Origin: Gentiana macrophylla
Taxonomy: Eukaryota; Streptophyta; Magnoliopsida; Gentianales; Gentianaceae
DNA length: 64,000 nt
Direction of reading: 5' to 3'
NCBI GenBank assembly: GCA_026214975.1
Contig: JAOBSW010000134.1
Span: forward strand, 62,001-126,000
Under the pieces are notes generated by a model that was not told where the DNA came from, searched no databases, and was given only the letters and a program-made list of their open reading frames with translations. Made by a program: the position numbers and the translations under genes. The number at the start of each line of letters is the position of its first letter. Within the stretch, counting starts at the first letter, position 1. This document shows positions 44,499 through 55,602 of the stretch, one piece after another.

Positions 44499-46237
44499 AC
44501 CTAAGAGATCCGATATAGTAGGTCACACTCATCAAGGGTATTTTTGATAATATCTAGGCTAAAAAAGGAAGGTAATCAATGAATAAAGGGATGTTCGATT
44601 CTCGTGGGATGTTTGATTCTCACAAGTTATTCATTGATGAAATTGTCTCGATTTAACCGTCATCTCTTTGACCTACCCTACGGCGGCACTGAGATGCGAG
44701 GTTAAAACCTTGGAATGGTAGAGTAGACTTAATTTTAGTTTACAATTCCTCAAATAAATTTATATAGTAGTGTTAAACTTGAATTAATATATGTCATTTT
44801 ATTTACAGCATTATATCCCTTACTAAATTGCTTAAAAATTAATTGACTAGTATTGACTTCATTAAAAAGTGGAAAGTAACTAGGACGTTGAACTAGTTAA
44901 TCGATAATGCAATTATTTTTCGAAAGAGATACTTTATCTTAAGCCTTTTAAAAACCAGAGTTACATATAGGTATGTCACTAGTGTCATTCGTGTTAAACG
45001 GGAGACAAACTTAGTTTGATCAAAGGTGACTTCGGACTTTGAAATTCTTCTAGTGAATTTTGAGTGTGTAGTGATTCCACGAGTAATTTTCTAATTGAAT
45101 AATCGGAAAATCATGAAGTGTTACTAGTTGGACGATATTTGGAATCGATGAACCAAAGGGAGCTTTATGATTTGTTGTTTTTCTAGAACATTAGAAAAGT
45201 GTAACTGACTACACACGTAAAGGTTCTAATTGAAAAACCGGAAAGTCATGAAATGTTGCTAGTTGGACGATATTTGGAATCGATGAACTAGTGGGAGTTC
45301 TATGATTTGTTGTTTTTCTGGAAACATTGGAACTATGTACGAAAGATTTTCTAATCGGAAAAATCGGAAAATCATAAAAATAAAGCATTGCTCGTTAGAC
45401 AGTATTTGGAACCGAAAAACTAGTGGGAGCTTTAATGCTATGATTTGTTGTTTTTTCTGGTATATTAAAAAATCCGAGAAGTCCCGACGAGTAACACTCG
45501 AAATAGACATCCCACGGTTCAAGAGTAGTGTCTACTCAAACGAACCGCTGGTTCAAGACTATTTCCATTCACGGAAAGTCAAGAATGGGCGAATATGTCT
45601 AAAAGTGTTAGTCATCTAAATTGAGAAAACTTTAAGGCTGAACCGAAAATTAATTAACTGAAAATCATAGGATAAGGACAGTGATTTTGGATCACCAACC
45701 TATGAATCCTTGGCGATTTTCTCGAGCTAAGTTCTTTGGAATAACAAGGTAGCAGTGCATTTAACGATTAAAGGAGTAAACAACGGGCGCTTAATTTTAG
45801 CTAGAATAGTGGGAGTGATATAAGGAAATGAATCTTGATTCAATCCTTGGATATCGCGGAAAATTTATTTTCTGCTTAAAATTCGTTGAACGAATGGATT
45901 TACCTTCTATTCGATAATTTGTTTGTCGATAGAAAGTGAATATACCATTTGTAGTATGAATCCAAAACTCGGACTTTTGTTTGATAAAGTCAAAACCACT
46001 TAGAATCTTTGAAATATGTATATAAAACACATCTTAAGAACTATTAAAAGCAATTGGTTTCTATATTTAGATAAACGCTTCTTCATATTCCATAGTTAGT
46101 GCATAGTCCCTAAAAGACAAGACCTGAAGACTGGCTCAGGGTGATTCCTTTCTCCCAGTCTGGTTGTATTGTCTCAAAGGTTCAATGACTAAAGTTTCTT
46201 TTCAATCGGGAAAGGATAATGGTTATAAAGAAGTAAC
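44499..46237 (+). other. element B internal region, middle part
   Basis: Non-coding counterpart of 26700-28440 in element A. It contains the tandem array at 45060-45440. The frame 45302-45619 (plus) runs through the array and has no domain. Confidence 0.7.
45060..45440 (+). repeat. tandem array in element B
   Basis: Three units of about 130 bp, each with GGACGATATTTGGAATCGATG or a variant followed by AGTGGGAG(C/T)T, the reverse complement of the element A units at 27531-27925. Confidence 0.85.
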
Positions 46238-46242
46238 ATAGC

Positions 46243-46556
46243 TGTGGAAATATTACGTTAATATTACGTTACTTTAGTGTAACATATTAATTGTGAGACA
46301 TATTAATTGTAAGACATATTAATTGTATTGTATAAACAATTACTATGTCATAAAGTAACTCTATTTTGTCTTATTAGGTAATAGACAACTCTAGCAATTA
46401 ATACTAGCCGACTCTAGTAATTAATTGCTCTCTCCTAGCTTATACTCTACTAGGACCTTTCTCACTTACTTGTACCTATTTATACTCACTCTTTTATAAT
46501 GAATAAACTAAGTTGAAGTTTACTCTAGTGTTTATAACTTTCTCAAACTCTCTTCA
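46243..46556 (+). repeat. copia left LTR
   Basis: 314 bp, TGTGGAAATATTACG ... AAACTCTCTTCA, followed by TGGTATCGGAGC (46557-46568), an initiator tRNA-Met primer site with one mismatch. Immediately after that the sequence switches to inverted integrase. Confidence 0.9.
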
Positions 46557-47483
46557 TGGTATCGGAGCTTTTTCAAAGAATTTTACATTCATAGAATTGT
46601 AAAATCTTTTGTCAGTGGGAGAATAACACTTGTAACCTTTCCTGTCTTTGGCATAGCCTAGGAAGATGCATTTATGAGCTTTGGGATCAAGTTTGCTTCT
46701 GTGTTGGGCATGAATGTATACAAACACAGTACATCCAAAGATCTTTGGAGGCAAGTCAGCAATGAGGTGAGGACAAGTATGAGTTGTCAGCAGGGTTTGA
46801 ATGGGGGTCTTGAATCCTAACACTCTGCTGGGTAACCTGTTGATCAGGTATGTCGCAGTTAATATAGCTTCACCCCACATATATTTAGGCACATGTGTGG
46901 TGAACATGACTGATCTAGCCATCTCCAATAAGTGCATGTTCTTCCTCTCAGCAACCCCATTTTGCTGAGGTGTCTCAACACAGCTACTGGTGTGAATAAT
47001 CCCCTTATCATTCAGGAAGATGCTGAGGTTGGACTCATAGTATTCCGGTGCATTATCTGTTTTTAAGATTTTAATCTTAGTGTCAAATTGAGTGGATACC
47101 ATATTATAAAATTCTTTAAAGATGGTTCCAACTTCAGATTTATCTTTCATCAGAAATAGCCATGTGACCCTGGTGTGATCATCTATGAAGGTGACAAACC
47201 ACCTCTTCCCTGTTATACTTTTAACTCTTGAAGGTCTCCATACATCACTATGTATTAGAGTAAAATGAGTGGAAGGCAAGTAAGGTAATTTAGTATACAC
47301 AGACTTAGTAAGTTTAGCAAACTGACAAATATCACATTGAAGGTCACTGAGGTTACATCCTTTAAATAGTTTAGGAATTAAAGACTTTAAATAACCAAAA
47401 CATGGACGACCTAGCCTATAATGCCATAACATGATATTGTCTAAGGTTTGGTTGCAAGCTGCTGAGGCAGTTTCAATCTTCAA
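46554..47483 (-). pseudogene. copia integrase (inverted half)
   Basis: 310 codons open. GAG-pre-integrase region with LWHYRLGRPCFGYLKSL and LQCDICQFAK (C50, C53). Integrase core with the DDE triad in place: D80 (LIHSDVW), D143 (KTDNAPEYY) and E179 (QQNGVAERKN), spacing DD35E. Its C-terminus stops in the primer site and LTR (VKFFEKAPIP), so RT is not fused to it. A frameshift just upstream (47484-47490) cuts it from the protease. The core looks intact, but normal copia polyprotein expression is impossible here. Confidence 0.85.
46557..46568 (+). promoter_or_regulatory. copia primer-binding site copy at the inversion junction
   Basis: TGGTATCGGAGC. The inverted half joins exactly at the 3' edge of this 12-base site. 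The second copy is on the minus strand at 48957-48967 next to the inverted LTR. Confidence 0.8.
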
Positions 47484-48892
47484 TCTTCTGTCTTGGCCAG
47501 GTTGACCATAAATGATCCTGAGCGAGCTTTAGCTCTCCCAATCACTTCTGTGAAGAAAGATCTGGAAAATACATCGATTGTCATTAAATAAGCATGCCCA
47601 ATTTAGGTCTTTAGTGAGTCTCTTGGATGAAATGAGGTTACTGATCTAATTTAGAACAAATAGGACATCGAAGGTATATCTTATCATAAGTTTAACATTT
47701 CCAAAGCCTTGTGCACATGAAATAGATCCATCAAGCAATCCTAATATTGTGGGTTTGATGACAAGGCCTAAAGCGAGATATAAGACTCTTGTTACCGATC
47801 ATATGGGATGAGGCCCAGAATCAACAATCCAAGTATCATTCTTTGAGAGGTGAGTGGAATATACTGTTTTAGCATGAGTAGCTATATCGGTGATAGGACT
47901 ACCTTCCTTTTATTGAGCAATGAAGGCTTTGAAGGCAGACAAACCGAGCATTCAACATGGTATCTTTGTTCCTTCCTCACCGACATGCCCGCACCTTACG
48001 ACTCTCTGGTTGGTTTGGAGGGTTTAAAGGAGTTAGGCTTACCATGTAGTTTCAAACAAGTGTCCTTGGTGTGATTTGTGCGTTTGCAAAGTGGTCACGA
48101 AACAACTTTCCGCCTTCTCGAAGAAGGTTCTGTAAGTATCGTGACTCGGAAGAGCTTCCCGATCACCAACATTGCTTTGAGCTATCGGTAGGGTGATCAC
48201 AGGTTGTTTTCCAAAGATTACTTTCCTCCCGCTTTCCTCATGTTTGACTTCAAGAAACACAGATTTGAGGTAATGGGAGAGGTTTAGTAGCAAGAACTCT
48301 ACCTCTAACATCATCAAGGGATGAGTTTAGTCCTGTAAGGAACTTGAATACCCTCTTCTTCTCAATGATATTCTTGTATAAGGCAAAGATCCTCTACATC
48401 CTTCCATTGGTGAATTTCCAACATATCTAGGTGTTGCCATGCCTTAGATAGTTGGTTGAAATCTTGAGTTCTGCTGCAGATCCCCTTGTCTCGCAATTTT
48501 TGATTTAAGCTTCAAGATCATAGACCTCGGATGTATTGTCCTTTTTTGAGTAAAGGTCTCGGCATTGTCCCGGATATCCTTTGCGATATCATTACATCAT
48601 GAAGTTCTCATCGATCTCTTTTGTCATTGACCTCGTGAGGATGGTCATGACTTGGTTATTTTCGTATCCCATGCTTCAAACTTGGGGTCGGTTTCAGTGA
48701 GGGCAGTTTGGAGCCGGACAAGTATCCCATCTTGCTCGGCTCGAGATATACATCTTCATAGATCTTGACCACAAGCAGTAGTTGTTGCCGCCAAGTCTCG
48801 TGATTTGTAAACGAATGGTTTTCGGTGACCCTGATCTGGTTGAGGCGGTGGGACTCTCTTGAGGGTGAGGAAGCTTCAGATAATGAAGACAT
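47484..48892 (-). pseudogene. copia gag and protease (inverted half), decayed
   Basis: Minus strand. The gag start at 48892 reads MSSLSEASSPSRESHRLNQI, then NHETWRQQLLLVVKIYED. Further pieces include KRVFKFLTGLNSSLDDVRGR (about 48350-48290) and FLEVKHEESGRKVIFGKQP (48260-48200). The protease active-site phrase DTWIVDSG lies near 47815-47840. Upstream of the integrase, VIGRAKARSGSFMVNLAKTED is followed by a stop. Several stops and frameshifts; a dead gene set. Confidence 0.75.
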
Positions 48893-48967
48893 TCTTGATA
48901 TGAGATGAGAAGTTACAACAGGTAATGAGATTTTGCAATGATTCAGGAGTTTAAGTCTCCGATACCA

Positions 48968-49274
48968 TGAAGAGAGTTTGAGAAAGTGATAAACACTAGA
49001 GTAAACTTCAACTTAGTTTATTCATTATAAAAGAGTGAGTATAAATAGTACAAGTAAGTGAGAAAGGTCCTAGTAGAGTATAAGCTAGAGAGAGCAATTA
49101 ATTACTAGAAGTCGGCTAGTATTAATTCTGCTAGAGTTATCTATTACCTAATAAGACAAAATAGAGTTACTTTATGACTTTATGACATATTAATTGTTTA
49201 TACAATACAATTAATATGTCTCACAATTAATATGTTACACTAAAGTAACGTAATATTAACGTAATATTTCCACA
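48968..49274 (-). repeat. copia middle LTR, inverted
   Basis: 307 bp, the reverse complement of 46243-46556 with small indels. Its primer site lies at 48957-48967 on the minus strand, so the gag half has its own proper 5' LTR. Confidence 0.9.
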
Positions 49275-49275
49275 C

Positions 49276-51063
49276 AAATAATTCGGAACCTCAAGACCCT
49301 CTGAGCCTCATCGAACCTCGCAGCCCTCTGAAACCATCGAACCTCAAAGAGCCTCCCGAGCCTCATCGACCTCGCTCATTCCACCGATATTGATGACAGA
49401 CCCATTGCTGTCCGGAAGGGAAAGAGATCATGCACTAATCACTCTATTCATACTTATGTGTCTTATGATCACTTGTCACTTTCTTTTGCTATGTTTACAC
49501 AGGACTTGGATTCTCACTCTATTCCTAAGAATATATAGGAAGCTCTCCAACATGATAAGTGGAAGGCAGCTGTCAAAACTGAAATGACTGCTCTCCTTGA
49601 CAACCATACTTGGGATCTCACCACTCTCTCACATGGAAAAAGAAGGACGGTCGTGACAAATGGCATTTCACTATCAAGTACAATGCTGATGGTACTATTG
49701 ACAAGTACAAAGCTAGACTGGTTGCAAGGGGATTCACTCAAACATATGGTCTTGACTACAAAGAGACCTTTGCACCTGTGGCAAAGCTAAACACTGTCAG
49801 GGTACTGACCTCACTTGCTGTCCAACTTGACTGGCCTCTCCACCAATTGGATATCAAGAATGCTTTCCTAAATGGTGACCTCACTGAGGAAGTCTATATG
49901 AATGTGCCTCCTGGTTTTGCCAACACTCACACTCAAGGGAAAGTTTGCAAATTGAGGAAATCTCTATATGGCCTAAAGCAGTCCCCTAGAGCCTGGTTTG
50001 GCAAACTTACTACTGTGGTTAAAGCTGCTGGATATCATCAATGCATTTCGAGATCACACCATGTTTATCAAAACAACAAACCGTAAAAGATCCATTCTTA
50101 TTGTCTATGTGGATGATATCATCCATCTTGGTGATGACCTCTTTGAGATCCAACAATTGAAGACCCTTTGGCCAAAGTATTTCAAGTTAAAGATTTGGGC
50201 TACCTCAAGTACTTTCTTGGTATGGAAATAGCAAGGAATGACCAGGGTATATCTGTCTCACGGAGGAAGTATGTCTTTGGACTCTTTGAAGGAAGCGGCA
50301 TCTTTGGGATGCAAACTGCTTTGTATCCCCAAAGTAGACCCAAGAATACCTTGCTTTGCATGGTGATATTCTTTTTGCCAGAAAGGATCAATATCAAAGA
50401 CTTGTAGGAAACTCATTTATCTCGTCCCATACAAGACTGATATTGCATATGGAGTCGGCCTCAGTAGCTTGATTCATGCATTGCCCTCTTGAGCAACATT
50501 GGGATCTGTGAGCAGGATATCTTGAGGTACCAAGTCACTCTCGGCCAAGGCTTACATTTCACCAAGTCTGGCTTTGAGAGATATATCAAGGTTTACACTC
50601 GATGTTGATTAAGCCGGGTCATCACATAGACAGAAGATCTACCACAGGCTATTGCTCATATGTATGGGGTAATCGGTCACTTGGAGAAGCAAGAAACAAC
50701 CTACTGTCTCTAGAAGTAGTGCTAAAAGGTGAACTCAGGGCATTGGTTTTGGGCATTTGTGAAGCATTATGGCTGCAAAGAGTCTTCATCGATCTTGGTG
50801 ACCCTCAAAGAACTGTCATACTCTGTTGTGACAATAATTCAGCTTTATGCATGGCAGAGGATCCAGTCCATCATGATAAAACCAAACATGTGGATATTGA
50901 CAGACATTTCCTTAAAGAGAAGATTGATGCCAAGATCATTAAACTTCAGTATGTTCCCTCAGCAGACCAAAATGCTGATATTCTCACCAAGGCAATTCCA
51001 CCGCTTATGTTCAGCCGACTGAGTAGCAAACTTGGTTGTATTAACATATACAACCCAGTTTGA
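49276..51063 (+). pseudogene. copia reverse transcriptase and RNase H
   Basis: A Pro/Ser/Glu-rich spacer (49290-49380) is followed by the RT start DKWKAAVKTEMTALLDNHTW and KARLVARGFTQTYGLDYKET. Then come LHQLDIKNAFLNGDL (first catalytic Asp), CKLRKSLYGLKQSPRAW and the YVDD box (50105-50116). The RNase H part at 50602-51063 has STTGYCSYVWGN, GELRALVLGICEALWLQ, ILCCDNNSALCMAEDP and KHVDIDRHFLKEKI, ending NPV stop. Frameshifts occur near 49640, 50050, 50200 and 50400-50600. RT_2 (PF07727-type) copia family from remembered motifs. Not functional as read. Confidence 0.85.
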
Positions 51064-51070
51064 GGGGGGG
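51061..51070 (+). promoter_or_regulatory. copia polypurine tract
   Basis: TGAGGGGGGG directly before the right LTR, and just after the RNase H stop. Confidence 0.8.
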
Positions 51071-51389
51071 TGGAAATATTACGTTAATATTACGTTACTT
51101 TAGTGTAACATATTAATTGTGAGACATATTAATTGTAAGACATATTAATTGTATTGTATAAACAATTAATATGTCATAAAGTCATAAAGTAACTCTATTT
51201 TGTCTTATTAGGTAATAGACAACTCTAGCAATTAATACTAGCCGACTACAGTAATTAATTGCTCTCTCTAGCTTATACTCTACTAGGACCTTTCTCACTT
51301 ACTTGTACCTATTTATACTCACTCTTTTATAATGAATAAACTAAGTTGAAGTTTACTCTAGTGTTTATCACTTTCTCAAACTCTCTTCA
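51069..51389 (+). repeat. copia right LTR
   Basis: About 321 bp, GGTGGAAATATT ... CTCTCTTCA. Its first base is G where the other two copies have T (TGTGG). The rest differs from 46243-46556 by few changes, including an extra GTCATAAA unit. Confidence 0.9.
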
Positions 51390-51394
51390 ATAGC

Positions 51395-53786
51395 TTGTTC
51401 ATGACGACCTTCGGGGTCTGATGAAAGATACAAGCTAGAAGGAGCTTCCGAGTAGTGACTTCTTGTCTGATAACTATTCAAACACTCCGGTAAGTTTATC
51501 CAAAATATTTTGAGGTTTCTCTGTTTTCAACAGAGATAGAGTATTCAATACTCGGAATAGGCCATTCATAGTCCTCGAGACTGATGCTCAGCCTGCCTCA
51601 TTGTGACATGTTCTCACTAAGTGAGAAACCGTTAAATTGCCTTATATAGTTTTAGATGTGCTACAATACACTACTTAACTCAATAAAGATATTGGAAGTG
51701 AAATAACGGTTTACATTGAAATGTAAGACCGAGAAGTCTACCTACAATATGCTTTGGAATTTACAGATAAGGTGTGGATTCGGTTCACCCCGCTTCCATA
51801 AATATAAGCATTTAGCACACGGTACTTGAAGGTAAGACTGGAAATTTCGCGCATACATTCGGTCAATGACCATTCGTGATATATCTTTTAACCTATTGTG
51901 TATAAAGGTTAGATATGGGATTCTTGAAATCGGGAAGGACGGTTATCTCAGAGCATCCTTTACGATAGAGTCCATGAACAACAAAACCTTGAACCTTGAA
52001 AGCACGTTTACTCAAGGTAGTTACTAATCGATTAAAATCAAACCACATCCAACATCGGTTGTTGGTGATAACACTAAGTACTACTAAACTAGATCAGAAT
52101 TTTGATCCACCCAGTAAGTATTAGGAGTATGGTTTATCCATTACCCATTACGGGTTTTGTGGACTTTGTAGTCTGAGGATCGATTGATGACCTATGGCTC
52201 TTTTGTGAGCGAGATAGGATTACGATAATAGAGGTTGGTTTAATAGCCATAACCACGTGAATGGAGTTCGGTACTCAGATTCTGTTCATACTCTTGTAGA
52301 ACCACGAAAGCGCCTCAGGCCCAAAGTGGGAGAAATTGGATCTACACGGAAAAGAGTAGAATGAATAGGAAAGTTTATCTTTCCGAGCAAAGCTAGAGTG
52401 GTCTAGGGGTAATTTCAAGAAGTAGAGAGTTAAACAGACCTTGGACTCTCTTACCACTTAGTATTGCATGATTTCGTTCAAAAGCGAGAAAATAGGGGTG
52501 ATTCCCTGAGACTTTCTTGCCAAACAAACGGAGTCTAGATTCATCCGGAACAAATGGGTATTGCCTTATGAACTTATGACAGGATGACTGTCAAGGCTTA
52601 TGTCCTTTGTGGATAAAAAGCAAACCTCTCGGTCATTGGAAGTCATATATTTCTACAATATGTGGATTTGACGAGAATATTGATAAGTCTTTTGTAGATC
52701 GGATATCAATTTAAGTACAGTGAGTGAATATATACATATATATTAGTGTTTGTGAAGGATAACTTTGCACTGGTTGGAATCAACATGGGTGTGTTATCCA
52801 AGTCGAATCGACAATGCCACAATTCTCTCAGCAGCAGAGATTTGGACAACATTCTAAAGAGTTTGACTCGGTCAAATTCATTAGAATCAATCAACTGTTT
52901 CCCATCCATCTTATTGGTTAAGATGATGCATCTGTGTATGCAACATTCAACGAGGAAGTTCTACCATGCCTCGGGAATGACTCTACAAATCTTCGGATCA
53001 AGAGAAATGGGATAGATTCTCTTTCTAGTAAGAGATGGTCGAGTTATTGAACGTCAACTTTGATCGAATCTTAGATTCGGCGGTTAACAAAGCAAGTTTA
53101 GTATGTCCTTTAGTATCTTGAGAGAACGAGGAATAATATGCGGACATATTCATGTGTGAACTTGGATATGTGTGATACACTGGATTTTGACTTTAGTCAG
53201 ATTGAGGATGATCGTTAAGTCGATCTCGGACTCAGTGTTTACTCTTGTGTTGAAGCTATTGCCTGGAGGAATCCAAAGCAACGCCAACTCGACTTTAACT
53301 AGTTGAGTGATTAGCGGCTTTTGTAGTAGCTAGAGAGGCGATATAGCTTAAGGATTTCCTTTTCATATCTGGGAGTGATTCTAGATTTGGAAGCCGATAC
53401 CACATCATTGTGCAAATGATGAAGGGGTAGCTTATAAGGATTTTCGAAATCAATAGAGGTCAAAAGCATATTGGGAAAGTACCACATGATTAGATGGACC
53501 GGTAACGTTTCGATTCTACAGATCGTCTCGAGCCGACAACCTGACTAATCATTAAGACTCATGATATTTAGATGTAGGTACTCCCCGAGTCACTGACCTA
53601 TCCTACGACGGCACACTCGGAGTGCACTTTGTCATCTGCAATGGTTATGATATGCTTAATGGGTACTAGAATACGGGATGGGTCTCCATTGCTTTAGAGC
53701 AAGTGGGAGATGTAGTTTGTTGTAGTTTTAAATAATAGGGTGTGCTCTAAAACAATTAATCACATGCTTTCGTGCAAGTGGGAGAT
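51395..53786 (+). other. element B internal region, 3' part
   Basis: Non-coding counterpart of 24651-26710 (element A) and 60906-62960 (element C) in reverse. It ends with the polypurine tract AAGTGGGAGA (53776-53785). No gene seen. Confidence 0.75.
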
Positions 53787-55602
53787 TGTTAGGTGTGATG
53801 CCCGAAAGACAATTTTGTAATTGTATGAAATGATATTATTATTCATATTTATTATTCTCATATTCACCGATGTGACAATAGTATTTACACTACAGAAAAC
53901 CCTAAAGTATATCGTTTATGTAATCGCTTAACTCAGTGTATGGGATATACACGGGAGGATTGAGTTAGTGAAGATGTACTAAAAATACAATTAGCCCGTA
54001 GTGAAGTTAATCGAAAGTATCGGGTCTCTCCTTTAATGTGCTATTAGTGCGCCCAGAACACAATTGATGTGATTGTCTTATCGGACTATCGGTTAAGAGA
54101 ACTGGTGGGGCATTTATATATGATAGATATATCATATGTTTCGACCGATTTGATTAGAGTTCACGATATAATTCCGTAATCGAGAAGTCTTATCGAATCA
54201 ATCGATGATCATATTTATGGATATATCTTAATCTCGAGGTGATCACGGCCAACCGCTTGAATCGGTATGAGGTTTGACTTGACGGTTAAGGATTACACTT
54301 GAGTCGTGATCCGAATTACCCCATCTTGGCATTGTTTGGATTGGGTGAGTAGTCTGTGTTATCACAGATATGGAATCCATTCCTTCCATTTATGGAAGTA
54401 GATAAGACGATTCCCTTATTTGTTAATCCTAGAAACCGATCGATCCATGGAGTTCATATTACAGCGATTAGCTACCAAGTGAGTTGTATGAATTAATTGA
54501 TCACTACTGGGGTTAATGGTAAATAAGGATAAGAGGTTCTAAAAGGGTTAACGGTAACTTCCCGATTTAGAATGAAGCGATCTATGGAGGATTAATCCAT
54601 ATGTAATGATTATATCAATGGACGCTTATTATCATTCTCGTGAGGAGATAAATATAATCTTATAATCGGAGGAGTGCAGTCACAGGATTATGGTGGCATA
54701 TTCCTGTGATTGATTTATCGAATATAATTATTCTGTTCGTAAGATAATTATTTATTTGATTTATCGGAGCCGCTGATTATTAGTCCATGGTCCCCGACGT
54801 GCCTCCTATATAGCATAGCTATTCTCGGACGTCGAATCCTAATAATATTAATTTAGTTCTTATTAGAATTTAATTAACGATATGTGAATTAATTGTTTGG
54901 TGGACTATTAAATTAGTTGGACTAAATAATTAAATATGTGGAAAAAAAAAAATTTCATAATCTTGGCCCAAAAGTGTATCATAGTCGAAATTAATATTGA
55001 CTAGGTCAATAATAAGGAATTTCGACCATGACATGTTTTTAGGAAACAAGAAATTGTTTTCTTGTGAATTAATAAGACATGTGCACAAATATTTATTGGA
55101 TAAATATTTATGGTAAGAAATAAAGATAAATATTATTCTAGATTTGTTCTAGAATATTATGGGATTATCTTTTATTTATTGGATTTATTTATTTGCATAA
55201 TAAAATCCTTGGAGGACAATGATTACTCTCCTATATAAAGAGAGTTCTCCCAAGCCTAAAAGACACAACAAATTTCGACTTCACCTCTTAGAGAGGAGAA
55301 GAAATATTTTTTCGGCCAGGGGAGAAGAGAGGAAAATCTTGGAGGTTTTTCCGGGTAGCATATCGGAAGGATTCGAGACGAGGATTTCCTTCCACCGGGA
55401 GTTGCTTGGATCACACGTACGAAAGATCGTGGTGCTCTTCACACCTTTGTTTGTTCTTTCTATTGCGGCTCTTCTACTTGGATTTTGAGATCCAAGAGGT
55501 ATGTTCTTCAACCCCTTGTAGAGTAGATCTAGTTGTTTTATTACGTGTAAATTATAGATCTAGATCCATAAATCGCTTCCGTTGCGGATGGTATTACTAA
55601 CA
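53787..55602 (+). repeat. element B downstream LTR
   Basis: 1,816 bp, TGTTAGGTGTGATG ... GGTATTACTAACA. A 15-base stretch present in 39005-40833 (TTTTATTTAATAAAT) is missing. It adjoins the DUF1985 part of the MULE 3 gene directly. Confidence 0.9.

Larger units (their letters stand above)
46243..51389. mobile_element. rearranged Ty1/copia element with three LTRs and an inverted 5' half
   Basis: Flanked by ATAGC (46238-46242, 51390-51394), so both outer ends are true insertion ends. Inside: LTR plus strand (46243-46556); primer-site copy; the gag-protease-integrase half on the minus strand (46569-48956); primer site and LTR on the minus strand (48957-49274); the RT-RNase H half on the plus strand (49276-51063); polypurine tract; LTR plus strand (51069-51389). 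A normal copia has two LTRs and one strand. Because the outer target duplication is intact, the rearrangement probably arose before or during integration. Confidence 0.9.
38361..55602 (+). mobile_element. non-coding LTR element B: LTR-internal-LTR with an extra internal tail
   Basis: Structure: a 644-bp piece of the 3' internal region (38361-39004), LTR (39005-40833), primer site, full internal region (40834-53786), LTR (53787-55602). The first piece is nearly identical to 53143-53786. The block therefore looks like the remains of an LTR-internal-LTR-internal-LTR array with its left part lost, and it lies inside the MULE 3 gene. No 5-bp duplication can be shown. The internal region is enlarged by a solo LTR (42688-44493) and a copia element (46243-51389); without them it is about 6.0 kb. 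Confidence 0.8.

Noticed and set aside
45302..45619. 105-codon plus frame in element B
   Set aside because: It runs through the tandem array and has no counterpart as a long frame in elements A or C.
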